From: Sulfurospirillum diekertiae
GTDB taxonomy: Bacteria > Campylobacterota > Campylobacteria > Campylobacterales > Sulfurospirillaceae
DNA length: 64,000 nt
Assembly: GCF_002309535.1 (NCBI RefSeq)
Contig: NZ_CP023275.1
Coordinates: 2,750,087 to 2,814,086, forward strand
Direction of reading: 5' to 3'
Shown here piece by piece: positions 27,147 to 36,042 of this stretch. The position numbers were made by a program, and so were the translations under genes. The first letter of the stretch is position 1. Each line of letters opens with the position of its first letter. The notes beneath the pieces are model-generated. The model was not told the DNA's origin and ran no database searches. It saw nothing but the letters and a program-made list of their open reading frames with translations.

Positions 27147-27503
27147 TCGTTTTCTCCACTTCAATTTTTAAACATTAGGTTTGACAAAACCTACTGAAAT
27201 AACCATTTCATGGATACATTGTAAGGAGAGTTTCTTTATATTATTATTAAACAAAATCATTTTTATAAGTTAAATGAATTAAGATGAGAGCAGAAGCCCG
27301 ATGTAATCGCTTATAAAAAAAATAAATAAATTTTATAATTTTATTTAACTTAGTAAAAAAAAGTGTGCTTTTTTAGAATATTAGTAAAAAAATAATGACA
27401 TTTTTGAGATTTCTATACCTATTTTTAAATATTCTAAGATACCGCTAAGAGGGGTAAGGTTGTAGGAAGAGGCTAAAGATGTTAGCCTCTGATGGTGAAA
27501 TCT
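27147..27503. other. A/T-rich region upstream of psr-like cluster 1
   Basis: No gene was seen. It must contain the cluster 1 promoter. The word TTATTTAACT (27341-27350) also occurs at 35087-35096, upstream of cluster 2; this may be chance in A/T-rich DNA. Confidence 0.4.
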
Positions 27504-27938
27504 CTATTTTTCACCTGGTTCTTTTGTGCAGTTAGCACCATCTCCTTTGATGACCACTCGCACACGCTTCTCTTTTCCTTTTTGCTGCTCGTTTTCATAC
27601 AGAAGCTCCCGTATTTCACTTTGAAATGATTCGATACAGTCTTGGCTATTTTTAGTCGTATCCAAAATCAGCACTTTCTCTTCTTTGGGATTTGAAGATG
27701 CACTCTTCTCTTTTGCGGTAGCCTTTTGGATAGAAGCATTTAGATCACACTCCTCTTCTAAAAGTGTATTAATTTTTTGCGTTAGCGCTTCAATGGAGTT
27801 ATTTTTATCATCGGGTTTGGCATAAAGAATTTTAGTAATCTCATTTTGAAACACTTCCGTACAATCAGTTCGACTCTGGGGATTAGCACTCATCAACAAT
27901 GAAGCCAACAATGGTAAACTAAATATAACTTTTTTCAT
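27504..27938 (-). CDS. Small secreted protein with duplicated Cys-helix unit
   Basis: The 144-residue protein has a signal peptide (cleavage near LLMSA) and two copies of a unit: TDCTEVFQNEITKILY (about 24-39) and QDCIESFQSEIRELLY (about 99-114). The pattern is Cys-x3-Phe-Gln-x-Glu-Ile-x3-Leu-Tyr. Further cysteines at CDLNAS and GANCTK could pair with these in the periplasm. I do not recognise a family. It lies between the LysR gene and psr-like cluster 1 on the same strand; AAGGAG precedes the ATG. A role near sulfur respiration is only suggested by location. Confidence 0.65.
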   Translation of the reverse strand: MKKVIFSLPLLASLLMSANPQSRTDCTEVFQNEITKILYAKPDDKNNSIEALTQKINTLLEEECDLNASIQKATAKEKSASSNPKEEKVLILDTTKNSQDCIESFQSEIRELLYENEQQKGKEKRVRVVIKGDGANCTKEPGEK

Positions 27939-28007
27939 TTTATCTCCTTTTTTTTAACTATTATATACTATAATTATAAAAATATTTACTTTTATTGATA
28001 TTAAATC

Positions 28008-28019
28008 TTTACATGTAAA
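28008..28019. repeat. Iterated palindrome TTTACATGTAAA, intergenic copy
   Basis: Exact copy in the spacer between the LysR stop (28108) and the start of the Cys-helix protein (27938). Confidence 0.9.
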
Positions 28020-28107
28020 GTTATATGATTCAAAACGAGACGCTCATAAAAAAGAGGAGGAAGGGAATGAGAGAGAAAGGAGCGTTTAGACTGCTCCTTG
28101 AATGGTG

Positions 28108-29019
28108 TTAAATTGAGGGTTTAATATCTTGTTTTCGGGTAATAAAATCAAGTGTACTTGCGATCAGCGCATCTTGAATACGGTCTTTGAGATAGCAGAT
28201 ATAAAATTTTCGCATCAAATGAATACCTTTGATCGTGCCGATATGTAATCTTCCTGCTTGCACGTCATCTTCAACCATGTATTTGGAAAGAATGGAAACC
28301 GTTGGAGCACCGTTGATGTCAGCTTTGAGGAGTGTTTGTTTGATGGTCATTGCACTGTTGGCGATATTTTTAATCGTAAAATTTTTACAATCCACATCTA
28401 TTTTATGAAATGTCTCATAAATAATTTTACGCGTGTTGGACTCCTCTTCGCGGCAAATCCACTGCAAATCAAAGAGCTCTTCTTTTTTTAAAATACTAGG
28501 AAGCGGCGATCTGCTGACAACAACCAGCTCATCTTCCATCCATTCACGATAGAAAATATTGGGATGAAAGGTAGGAGACTCGATGAGTGCTAGATCGACT
28601 TTTCGGTTCACCACAAGCTCGGTTAGCTCAACGGAGCTGTTGACTTTGACCATCACTTGGTTGGAAATCACCTCTTGAATATCGTTGAGAAACTCAGGTA
28701 AAATATAATTTCCAATCACAGGAGAAGCGCCTAGAATAAAGAGTATCTCTTTATTAACCAGACGCAGAACCTCTTTTTCCGTAATCAAAATTTGCTTTTC
28801 AAGGCTGAGCAACACTTGAAAAAGTTCTTCGCCCTCTTTGGTAAGGTTAATGCCACTCTTTTTGCGATCCACGATGGGAATGTTCAAATAATCTTCAAGG
28901 AATTTGATCTGTTGCGTAACGGCAGGTTGGCTAATTCCAAGCTTTCTAGAAGCTTTTGAAAAACTTTTTTCTCGCACAACGGTTAAAAACGTCTCTATCT
29001 TCGCAAAATCTTTAAACAT
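28108..29019 (-). CDS. LysR-family transcriptional regulator
   Basis: The 303-residue protein has an N-terminal winged helix-turn-helix (FSKASRKLGISQPAVTQQIKFLE, about 20-42) and a periplasmic-binding-protein-like effector domain from about 90 on. LysR regulators bind T-N11-A sites near their targets and respond to a small ligand. It lies between the two psr-like clusters on the same strand, 42 bases beyond the small-protein gene at 29062. It may therefore be at the end of the cluster 2 transcript and control one or both clusters, which is inference from position. Confidence 0.88.
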   Translation of the reverse strand: MFKDFAKIETFLTVVREKSFSKASRKLGISQPAVTQQIKFLEDYLNIPIVDRKKSGINLTKEGEELFQVLLSLEKQILITEKEVLRLVNKEILFILGASPVIGNYILPEFLNDIQEVISNQVMVKVNSSVELTELVVNRKVDLALIESPTFHPNIFYREWMEDELVVVSRSPLPSILKKEELFDLQWICREEESNTRKIIYETFHKIDVDCKNFTIKNIANSAMTIKQTLLKADINGAPTVSILSKYMVEDDVQAGRLHIGTIKGIHLMRKFYICYLKDRIQDALIASTLDFITRKQDIKPSI

Positions 29020-29061
29020 TCACATCCCTATTTAAACAGTTCTAAATCCATCTCACAACCA

Positions 29062-29382
29062 TCAATAACACAAAGCCGTATTGCCACTATCGCTCGCAAA
29101 ATGATAGAGAAAATCGTACAGGTGTTTAAGAGAAGCATCGGTTAATGGCTTTGCATCAGGACATAAAAGCAGCATCTCCGCTTTAAGTGTTCCTGCTTCA
29201 TAAAAGTGTTGCCACTCGTTTTGCGTATGTTTTTTAGCCATCACATTTCCACTAAAACCACAGACCGTACGCATCTCTTTTTTAAAAATATCTGCACCCA
29301 TCGTTGCATCCGCTAAAAGGGGTGGTGCAAAACAACCAAACGCCACATAAGCGCTTAGCAATACATTTGTAAATTTTACCAT
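29062..29382 (-). CDS. Small periplasmic protein, HTQ-EW/DSGN family, divergent copy
   Basis: The 106-residue protein has a signal peptide (cleavage near LLADA). The mature part reads GADIFKKEMRTVCGFSG, then KKHTQNEWQHFY, and ends FASDSGNTALCY. This matches the framework of the two genes at 8124 and 8698 but at low overall identity. Unlike them it has a Cys in the first segment (TVCG) and another in LLCPDA. The arrangement again resembles a small cytochrome c without a CxxCH. It follows the rhodanese 2 gene, so it is probably the last structural gene of psr-like cluster 2. Confidence 0.72.
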   Translation of the reverse strand: MVKFTNVLLSAYVAFGCFAPPLLADATMGADIFKKEMRTVCGFSGNVMAKKHTQNEWQHFYEAGTLKAEMLLLCPDAKPLTDASLKHLYDFLYHFASDSGNTALCY

Positions 29383-29434
29383 GTTTTACCTCTTTTAGTG
29401 TAAGCGATCAGAGCGTTTCATCTCTGATCGCAGC

Positions 29435-29446
29435 TTTACATGTAAA
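29435..29446. repeat. Iterated palindrome TTTACATGTAAA, intergenic copy
   Basis: Exact copy four bases after the stop of rhodanese gene 2, matching the position of the copy at 21554. Confidence 0.9.
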
Positions 29447-29450
29447 ACTA

Positions 29451-30668
29451 TTAACCTAAAGGTTCATTGACTTTAATCTCGCATTTACTGCTCTTATCAC
29501 ATTTGATATTCGCATCAAAGTAGAAGATCTTACTCACATCAACTTTGGCATTTTTGAGTTTCAAAAATGCTTCCATAGATCTTCCGCCTGCTGAGCAGTT
29601 CATAATCACCACTTTACCTTTGGGTAGTTTTGCAGCAAATTCTGTTGCACTTAGTTTTCCTGCTTCGATATTGATAGCCCCTTTTATATGTCCATTGGCA
29701 TATTCTGCGGCACTTCGTACATCGATAACAGCTACATTGGTTGGTATCTTATCACTAATGATCAGTGCTTTATACCACTCACCATCTACGGTTCCTTCAT
29801 CTTCACCTAACTTTATACCTTCAACAAATGCATCTTTCTTAGGACTTGGAGCGACATCTACTTTTTTAGCACCGCCTGCCGTGGTTTGGAGTCCAGCTTC
29901 TTTCCATTCTGGGTATCCACCGGCATAGACACTAATTTTTTGATAACCAAACTCTTGGAGTTTTTTAGCTAAGTTATGGGATTTAGCACAATTATAACCT
30001 TCACAGAAACTTACAATCGGTGTTGTTTTATCTATGGGCAAACGACCTTTTAGTGTATCAAGCTCTTCATCACTCATATACATTGAACCAGGAATTGTTC
30101 CTGCCATATATTTTGCATAAGGTCTTGCATCCATAAAGAGAGCTTTATTATTTTTAAAGAGGGTTTGGGCTGCTGGTAGACCTATCTCTGGGTAATTTTT
30201 AGCAATCCATTCTGGTTCACCTGCTTGGTAAAGTTTGACATTGGTAAAGCCATGTTCTTTCAGGTAGCCTGCAACGATTGGACTTTTTTCACAATCCCAT
30301 CCACCACAGAAAACAATAATCTCTTTATCTTTAGTGACTTTATCCAGTTGACCAATATATTGATCAATTTGAGTATCAGGAATATTCAAGCTTGATGGAA
30401 TCGTACTTACTAAATATTTTGGATTGGGTCGTGCGTCAATCAAGAGTGCTTTTGCTCCCTCTCTTGTTCCGTTCCCTATAGCGACTTTAACGTAAGCGTA
30501 ATCCACATTCTCTAGTTTAAACTTCTCCATCAACTCTTTTACATGTAAAGTTGGTTCATTCAACACTTTTGCACTAGGCGATATTGTTGCCTCAGGTTGT
30601 TTCTCTGCGCATCCACTCAACAACAATCCTATTACAACGATACTGCTCGCTAAAATCCTTATACTCAT
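29451..30668 (-). CDS. Triple-rhodanese lipoprotein 2
   Basis: The 405-residue protein has the lipobox LLLSGC and the same three rhodanese domains and cysteine loops as the gene at 21570-22784. The first 30 or so residues differ clearly between the two. From PSAKVLNEP to the C-terminus they are almost the same, with a few substitutions near the end (for example KSSKCEIK against KSGTCEIK). It follows psrC of cluster 2 by 35 bases. The suggested role is binding or relay of sulfane sulfur at the envelope for the neighbouring reductase. Confidence 0.88.
   Translation of the reverse strand: MSIRILASSIVVIGLLLSGCAEKQPEATISPSAKVLNEPTLHVKELMEKFKLENVDYAYVKVAIGNGTREGAKALLIDARPNPKYLVSTIPSSLNIPDTQIDQYIGQLDKVTKDKEIIVFCGGWDCEKSPIVAGYLKEHGFTNVKLYQAGEPEWIAKNYPEIGLPAAQTLFKNNKALFMDARPYAKYMAGTIPGSMYMSDEELDTLKGRLPIDKTTPIVSFCEGYNCAKSHNLAKKLQEFGYQKISVYAGGYPEWKEAGLQTTAGGAKKVDVAPSPKKDAFVEGIKLGEDEGTVDGEWYKALIISDKIPTNVAVIDVRSAAEYANGHIKGAINIEAGKLSATEFAAKLPKGKVVIMNCSAGGRSMEAFLKLKNAKVDVSKIFYFDANIKCDKSSKCEIKVNEPLG
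30538..30549. repeat. Iterated palindrome TTTACATGTAAA inside rhodanese gene 2
   Basis: Exact copy at the position equivalent to 22657, again read as Leu-His-Val-Lys. Confidence 0.9.
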
Positions 30669-30703
30669 CTTCTCTCCTTTTTGGTTACTGGCTATTGTTA
30701 ACT

Positions 30704-31873
30704 TTAATGAGTACTTGTTTCATCCAAATTAAATATTTTATCGGCAAGATAATACATAAACAAAGCCAAGCCAATACCACCAAATCCAATTGCAAACTCA
30801 GCCGCAGAAGGGAAGTACTCTACAAATGTAGGTGCTAGTTGGTATTCTGAACGTTTGAGCATTGTCATAGGATAGAGTAATGTGTCATGAACCAAGTCAT
30901 AGCGCATAAAGAAAATACCCACCATACCTGATATAGAAGCATACACCGTTGCTTTAATGGCCTTTGCATTGCTGACTAAGATAATCGTAAATGGTATTAA
31001 CATACCTAAAATTAACTCCCCAAACCAAAAAGTAGGACTTTTCGTTGCATGCAAAATAGTTTCTGCTCGCTCTGGCATATCTCCATACAGTGCTGTTATG
31101 ATTTTCCATGCTTCAAAGAAGATCAGTACGGCTAAAAGCATGCCTAAAATTTTTGAAAGTTTGACAAGCATCACAGTGATTTTTTCAGGAAAATTCATTT
31201 TGTATCTAAATCCATACATTAAGAAAACTAAGTAACATCCTGTGATCATGGCAGAAAGAATGAAATAGACAGGATAAAAAACACCATTGGCAGAAGGTCT
31301 AGAGATCAAAAAGCCAAAAACAGCGCCAAGATTTGAGTGTGCTGCAAGACCGACTAAAAGACCGCAAATACCAAAGATTTTAGAAAAAGTATGATTCACT
31401 TTAATCGCTAGAAAGAAAAATTCTAAACAGATAAACGTAAGGTAAAGACCATACAAGGTTCCCATCCACCAAATAGCTGAAGTCAAACCTGGGGTTAAGA
31501 CATTGTAAATCAACATTGTCATTGGGTGACCGATTTCTAAGCCAATAACGGCAAAACCTGAACTGATTGTGATAATTGCACCTGCAATGGCACGCTTACC
31601 AATTTGCTGAAACTCTGGAATTCCAAAAACATGCCCAATCGAAGAGATAATGCAAAGACCTGTACTGGAGACCACAAAGAAAACATACATTGCGATGAGT
31701 AACCCCCATGGATGTTGCCTCGTGACATTGTAAACATGGTGTCCATGTAAGATATACGCAACCGCACCCGCCATAAACGCGGCAAGAAGGGCTACGGTTG
31801 TAACTGCCATCACCACATTCAGGGGCGTTTTTTCAAAATAAAAGAGTTTTTTCAAAGAAATTGTTTGCATCAT
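30704..31873 (-). CDS. psrC: PsrC/NrfD-type membrane subunit 2
   Basis: The 389-residue polytopic protein has about nine or ten hydrophobic helices. NrfD-type features are QHPWGLLIAMYVFFVVSSTG at about 54-73 and GELILGMLIPFTIIL near 286. It is expected to anchor the complex and oxidise menaquinol. It is clearly diverged from the cluster 1 PsrC, with a different N-terminus. It starts six bases after psrB, with TAGGAG before the ATG; a second ATG one codon later (MMQ) is equally possible. Confidence 0.82.
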   Translation of the reverse strand: MMQTISLKKLFYFEKTPLNVVMAVTTVALLAAFMAGAVAYILHGHHVYNVTRQHPWGLLIAMYVFFVVSSTGLCIISSIGHVFGIPEFQQIGKRAIAGAIITISSGFAVIGLEIGHPMTMLIYNVLTPGLTSAIWWMGTLYGLYLTFICLEFFFLAIKVNHTFSKIFGICGLLVGLAAHSNLGAVFGFLISRPSANGVFYPVYFILSAMITGCYLVFLMYGFRYKMNFPEKITVMLVKLSKILGMLLAVLIFFEAWKIITALYGDMPERAETILHATKSPTFWFGELILGMLIPFTIILVSNAKAIKATVYASISGMVGIFFMRYDLVHDTLLYPMTMLKRSEYQLAPTFVEYFPSAAEFAIGFGGIGLALFMYYLADKIFNLDETSTH

Positions 31874-31879
31874 AAACTC

Positions 31880-32443
31880 CTACAATATATAAAATAGTTT
31901 TGGTTTAGTACCCAAGTGACTTTTAACTTGGCGGTACTCTTTATTCACAAGTAACTGTGAAATTTCGCTATTTGGATCATCCAAGTCACCAAATACTCTG
32001 ACTTTTGTCGGACACGTTGCTTGACATGCTGTCGTTGTTTCACCATTGGCAAGCCTAGTATCCGAACAGAACGTACATTTATCAACCGTATTGGTTCGAT
32101 TGTCAACATAACGTGCATCATAAGGACATGCATTAATACAGTAGGTGCATAAAATACATTTGGTTGGATCAACCATAACCATGCCATCTTTACTGTAATA
32201 GGTTGCATTGGTCGGACAGACTTGTTGACACGGTGCATTGTCGCAATGTTGACATTGACTTGGCTGATAGGTTTGAGAAGCGATAGAGATATTGGGAAAT
32301 TGTCCTTCTGCCTCTTTAACACCTACCCAAATGCGATAATGATCGGGTAAGAGCAAAACACCATTTTCTTCTTTACATGCACTTTCACATGCTTTACAAT
32401 TAATACAATTATTGTAATTTAGTGCCATTCCATAACGTGCCAT
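31880..32443 (-). CDS. psrB: PsrB-type four-cluster ferredoxin subunit 2
   Basis: The 187-residue protein has four Cys clusters: CINCKACESAC, CQHCDNAPCQQVC, CILCTYCINAC and CTFC with CQATC. It is about 34 residues shorter at the C-terminus than the cluster 1 subunit. ATG at 32443 is preferred; the TTG two codons earlier overlaps the psrA stop, and AAAGG is seven bases before the ATG. It transfers electrons between PsrC and PsrA. Confidence 0.88.
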   Translation of the reverse strand: MARYGMALNYNNCINCKACESACKEENGVLLLPDHYRIWVGVKEAEGQFPNISIASQTYQPSQCQHCDNAPCQQVCPTNATYYSKDGMVMVDPTKCILCTYCINACPYDARYVDNRTNTVDKCTFCSDTRLANGETTTACQATCPTKVRVFGDLDDPNSEISQLLVNKEYRQVKSHLGTKPKLFYIL

Positions 32444-32445
32444 AA

Positions 32446-34785
32446 TCAAACCTTTCTAATTTCTACAATTGTGTCATGAAGACAAGAAGCTCCATGCATT
32501 GGCTCCATGCTATCTTCAATAATTGCTGCATCATTGCCGCCATTATGATATGCACGCGTTAATGCTTCAGAGTAATTACCAAATCCATGGATAAAGAAGA
32601 GTGTATCGGGTCCAATTTTCTCTGTTGGATACGCTTTAATCGTTGTTTTACCCACTTTACTGACGACTTCAATTTTATCACCAAATTTGATACCCATTTT
32701 TTCTGCTGTACGTTTATTAATCCATGCAAAATTTTCAGGGACAAGATTGAGTAACATGCGATTGTTCGATGTACCAGATTGTGTAAATTGGGCATGGCGA
32801 CCGGTTATAAATCTAAATTTACCAGCAGGAACTGCCATTTCATACTCTTTTTTCCATACAGGCATCGCATCAATACCTTTTTTAGCAAGTGCTGGGACTG
32901 AACACTCAACTTTACCTGATGGCGTAGCAAATTTAGTATTCCTTACAGAATAAGCGCGTTTTGCATCGGGATAGTATTCGTAGTCATTCACACCCGTTTT
33001 TTTGAAATATTCATTCATATTAGGATAGAAAACACCTTTTTCTTTTAATATCTCGGCTGCACCTTCATACTTAGCGACTGCATGCTCGTTAAGCTCTTCT
33101 TGTGAAGAAGCAAACGGCTTGGTGAGATCAAAATCTCCATACGCCTTCTCTTCACCATCATCTTCAATGGATGACTGGACATCTTCATCGTATTTTTTTG
33201 TGATTTCAAACAGTGGTTTTGAAAGTTTTGCGCTAAGTCCTCGCATGATTTCCATAACAGGTTTACTCTCAAACATTGGGTCAACCACTTTATTGCGTTG
33301 AGCGATGGAAGGCTCAATACCCCCAAAAGAGACAACAGGATCTGTTCGCTCTAAGTAAGTACACTCAGGCAAAATAACATCACTCAGCATCACCGTATCG
33401 CTTGGCATCGTATCAATCGTTACGACTAAATCCAATTGCTTAAGGAACTCTGCTGTTTTAGCATTGTTTGGCATATTTTGCATAGGGTTATGTTTGTAGT
33501 TAAACAGTGCGCGAATCGGATAAGGACTTCTTTTTTCTAGAACCATATTTCTAAATGCTACCCATGATCCAGAACCGCCCACTACAGCTGCCTCATCTTT
33601 TTCAATTCTAGGCTTTGCTTGTGCATACATTGGAGAAGGAATTTCATGCTCGACGAGCGCTAAACTTTTACCAAAACAGATACCGCCTTTAATATCAACA
33701 CCACCACCCAATGCGCTAAAGATCGCTTGAGCACGACGCAATTGGAAATCATTTTTAGACCATGTCGTACGTCTTCCTTGGTAGTAAATTGATTGAGGCG
33801 CATTCACCATAAAATCACGTGCAACTTGGTAAATATCAGCAGCTTTAATACCCGTAATTTTTTCAGCCCATTCGGGGGTATAGTTGTTACTTAAAATATG
33901 TTCTTTATAGGCATCAAAACCATTAAAATAGTTTTCAACAAATGCTTTATTGTAAATCTCTTCTTTGATCGCAACATAAGTGAGTGCTAGAACAAAGGCT
34001 AAATCAGTTCCAACATTAATAGCAAGCCATTTGTCACTTTTGGCTGCAGTATTGGTAAAGCGAGGATCGACGGTTACAAGTTTTGCGCCACGACCTTTGG
34101 TACGTTTGAAAAAATCCATTGTATCGGGAGTCACAATAGCTTCGGCACGATTAGCGCCTGCCATAATGACATACTTGGCATTGTCCAAATCGGCTTGACC
34201 ATAACCGCCAATGGTGAGTGAATACCCTGAAACGGTTGTTGCAAGACAAAGACTTGCATGGTTAAGAAAATGAGAAGAGCCAAACATTGTAAAGAAACTG
34301 TGGAACGTATGTTCTGCCATACCTTCACCTGCACAAAAAGCTACCGTTGAACGGTTATCTTTCTCTTCATCTAAAATCTTGGTGAGTTTTTCATTAATGT
34401 AAGCATACGCTTCATCCCAACTGACACGCTTAAACTTACCACTCCCTTTTTCTCCATCACGAATTAACGGATACTTCAAACGATCTGGATCGTACAGTGC
34501 CTGAATACCTGAATTGCCTCTTGCGCAAAGCATATTGCGTGATTTTGGGAAAAGTGGGTTCGGATCAAGTTTTTCAACGACTCCATTGTGTACATGCGCA
34601 ATGGCTGCACATTTATTAACACACATCTCACATAATGTTGCTACTCTTTTATCTTCATTGCCAACTTTTTTGGCTGGTGATGTAGCGCTCGCCATAATGG
34701 AAGAGGAACTAAGGCTCACTCCGCCAGCGATAGACATCGCTACACTCCCTTGAAGAAATCTCCTTCTCGAGATCTCTACTTTCAT
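32446..34785 (-). CDS. psrA: Molybdopterin oxidoreductase catalytic subunit 2 (PsrA/PhsA type)
   Basis: The 779-residue protein has a Tat signal (SRRRFLQGS), a [4Fe-4S] motif of Cys52, 55, 59 and 87, and a candidate molybdenum ligand Cys180 in NHASLC. It aligns with the cluster 1 PsrA along its length but has many substitutions and a shorter acidic insertion around 520-550. Expected to be a periplasmic sulfur-compound reductase; whether it uses polysulfide, thiosulfate or another acceptor is not readable. It heads cluster 2 (psrA-psrB-psrC-rhodanese-small protein). Ribosome site AAGGAG lies ahead of the ATG. Confidence 0.88.
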   Translation of the reverse strand: MKVEISRRRFLQGSVAMSIAGGVSLSSSSIMASATSPAKKVGNEDKRVATLCEMCVNKCAAIAHVHNGVVEKLDPNPLFPKSRNMLCARGNSGIQALYDPDRLKYPLIRDGEKGSGKFKRVSWDEAYAYINEKLTKILDEEKDNRSTVAFCAGEGMAEHTFHSFFTMFGSSHFLNHASLCLATTVSGYSLTIGGYGQADLDNAKYVIMAGANRAEAIVTPDTMDFFKRTKGRGAKLVTVDPRFTNTAAKSDKWLAINVGTDLAFVLALTYVAIKEEIYNKAFVENYFNGFDAYKEHILSNNYTPEWAEKITGIKAADIYQVARDFMVNAPQSIYYQGRRTTWSKNDFQLRRAQAIFSALGGGVDIKGGICFGKSLALVEHEIPSPMYAQAKPRIEKDEAAVVGGSGSWVAFRNMVLEKRSPYPIRALFNYKHNPMQNMPNNAKTAEFLKQLDLVVTIDTMPSDTVMLSDVILPECTYLERTDPVVSFGGIEPSIAQRNKVVDPMFESKPVMEIMRGLSAKLSKPLFEITKKYDEDVQSSIEDDGEEKAYGDFDLTKPFASSQEELNEHAVAKYEGAAEILKEKGVFYPNMNEYFKKTGVNDYEYYPDAKRAYSVRNTKFATPSGKVECSVPALAKKGIDAMPVWKKEYEMAVPAGKFRFITGRHAQFTQSGTSNNRMLLNLVPENFAWINKRTAEKMGIKFGDKIEVVSKVGKTTIKAYPTEKIGPDTLFFIHGFGNYSEALTRAYHNGGNDAAIIEDSMEPMHGASCLHDTIVEIRKV

Positions 34786-35225
34786 CGCGTCTCCTTGTTA
34801 TCTTTTACCTTTAAGTTTCGTACTTTCAAATAATGTCAAAAAGTACGTCTTTCTAACTCCATTGTAAAGGTTAAATCTTATAAATAACTTACATTTTTGA
34901 ATGAAGATTGCCCTAAAAATAGGATATACGGTGCAAATGCCCTATTTATCGAAAGATGAAGATTGAAAAAAAATAAAAAATTTTTCTCAAAAGAAGGTAA
35001 AAAGTTAATTTTAATTGACATTTAGTAAATTATTTTTTCACTTTTTATGAAAAAATTGGCAAATAAGTAGTCTATTTTGTTTAAGTTTATTTAACTAAAT
35101 AGCAGTTTTATGGGCATTTCTTTTACTAATTATAATAATTATAATTAGTAAAAGAAATAATTATTACGCCACAATAATAGTTAAATATTTTTTACTATTA
35201 TAATAGTAATAATTAATTTATATAA
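34786..35225. other. A/T-rich region upstream of psr-like cluster 2, with several palindromes
   Basis: No gene was seen. Besides the 20-base inverted repeat at 35116-35158 it holds ACTATTATAATAGT (35194-35207, a perfect palindrome) and AATTATTAC (35158-35166) repeated inverted at 35206-35214. The cluster 2 promoter should be near 34800-34900. Confidence 0.6.
35116..35158. repeat. 20-base perfect inverted repeat
   Basis: Arms 35116-35135 and 35139-35158 are perfectly complementary with a three-base centre and are almost all A/T. No T-run follows on the minus strand, so simple termination of the methyltransferase transcript is uncertain. It could instead be a protein-binding site or extruded cruciform. 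Confidence 0.8.
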
Positions 35226-35927
35226 TTAAGCTTCTTTGGGCGTACCCCAAATAAAAAGCACTTCAAATTCAAGATATTCATGCGGGTAGTTTTGAATCAA
35301 TGCTTTGGTTTGTGCCACATTTAACCTTCTTTGCCCACCACTAACACCACTTTTTTTGATGTAGCGAAATTTTGAAAGATTGTCATCAAAAAAGAGGCGA
35401 AACGTTTTGATTTCATATTTACATGTAAAATGAGTTTCAAACATTTCGGCTAAGTGTTGCGCGTTGGGCAAAAAGGTAGGCAGATGACTCATCGCATAGA
35501 TTGTTTCAAAAGTTTTATCGGTAAAAATGGCAAATGCCCCCTCTTTACATGTAAAGACCATTTGGGAGATTAACGCTTCAATATCATTGGCCCATTGCAG
35601 TGCAGAAGATGAAACTAAAAGATCGTAGGGTGGTGTTAATTGCGAAAGTAATGTAAGTGACTCAAAATCCTCACAGATAATCTCGACCTCTTTACAGGTA
35701 GGGTGAAGATCACACATACCTTGAGCACTGTCCACACCTGTAAAACGCTCAACCTGCCATGTAATATTTTTAAATACGGCACCACTTCCACACCCCAAAT
35801 CTAAAATTGTTTTAGGCTGAGTTGTAATATGGGAAACTAAATAATGTGCTATATCTTGTTGTAATGCAGTGTAATCATCGTAACGATAGGCATTTTTAGA
35901 AAATTCTTTGATATGTTTTGCGATCAT
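35226..35927 (-). CDS. BioC-like SAM-dependent methyltransferase
   Basis: The 233-residue protein has the SAM-binding motif ILDLGCGSG (about 40-48), a downstream acidic residue in GVDSAQGM, and the LQWAND segment of the BioC family. The N-terminal FSKNAYRYDDYTALQQDIAHYL also matches BioC proteins. BioC methylates malonyl-ACP to start pimelate synthesis for biotin. No other bio gene is visible here, so the assignment is to the family only. It carries two exact copies of the TTTACATGTAAA palindrome, both read as Phe-Thr-Cys-Lys. Confidence 0.72.
   Translation of the reverse strand: MIAKHIKEFSKNAYRYDDYTALQQDIAHYLVSHITTQPKTILDLGCGSGAVFKNITWQVERFTGVDSAQGMCDLHPTCKEVEIICEDFESLTLLSQLTPPYDLLVSSSALQWANDIEALISQMVFTCKEGAFAIFTDKTFETIYAMSHLPTFLPNAQHLAEMFETHFTCKYEIKTFRLFFDDNLSKFRYIKKSGVSGGQRRLNVAQTKALIQNYPHEYLEFEVLFIWGTPKEA
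35418..35429. repeat. Iterated palindrome TTTACATGTAAA inside the methyltransferase gene
   Basis: Exact copy, read as Phe-Thr-Cys-Lys on the minus strand. Confidence 0.9.
35544..35555. repeat. Second TTTACATGTAAA inside the methyltransferase gene
   Basis: Exact copy 126 bases from the previous one and in the same frame. It is the last exact copy before the secretion region. Confidence 0.9.
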
Positions 35928-36042
35928 GTTAACAGAATATCCACTCTTTATAAACTACCTTTCTTTATAAAAATTTTCATTACTATTAATATTAAAAATT
36001 ACAGCTATTTTTACAACTAACTATTTATAAAAAATTTTGATT

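Noticed and set aside
29545..29928. 127-codon frame antisense to the rhodanese gene, also at 21664-22047
   Set aside because: It is conserved only because the sense genes are nearly identical; Pro/Ser-rich mirror with no start signals.
27341..35096. Shared word TTATTTAACT upstream of both psr-like clusters as a regulator site
   Set aside because: Ten mostly A/T bases in very A/T-rich spacers at different distances from the genes (about 195 and 302 bases); chance is a sufficient explanation.
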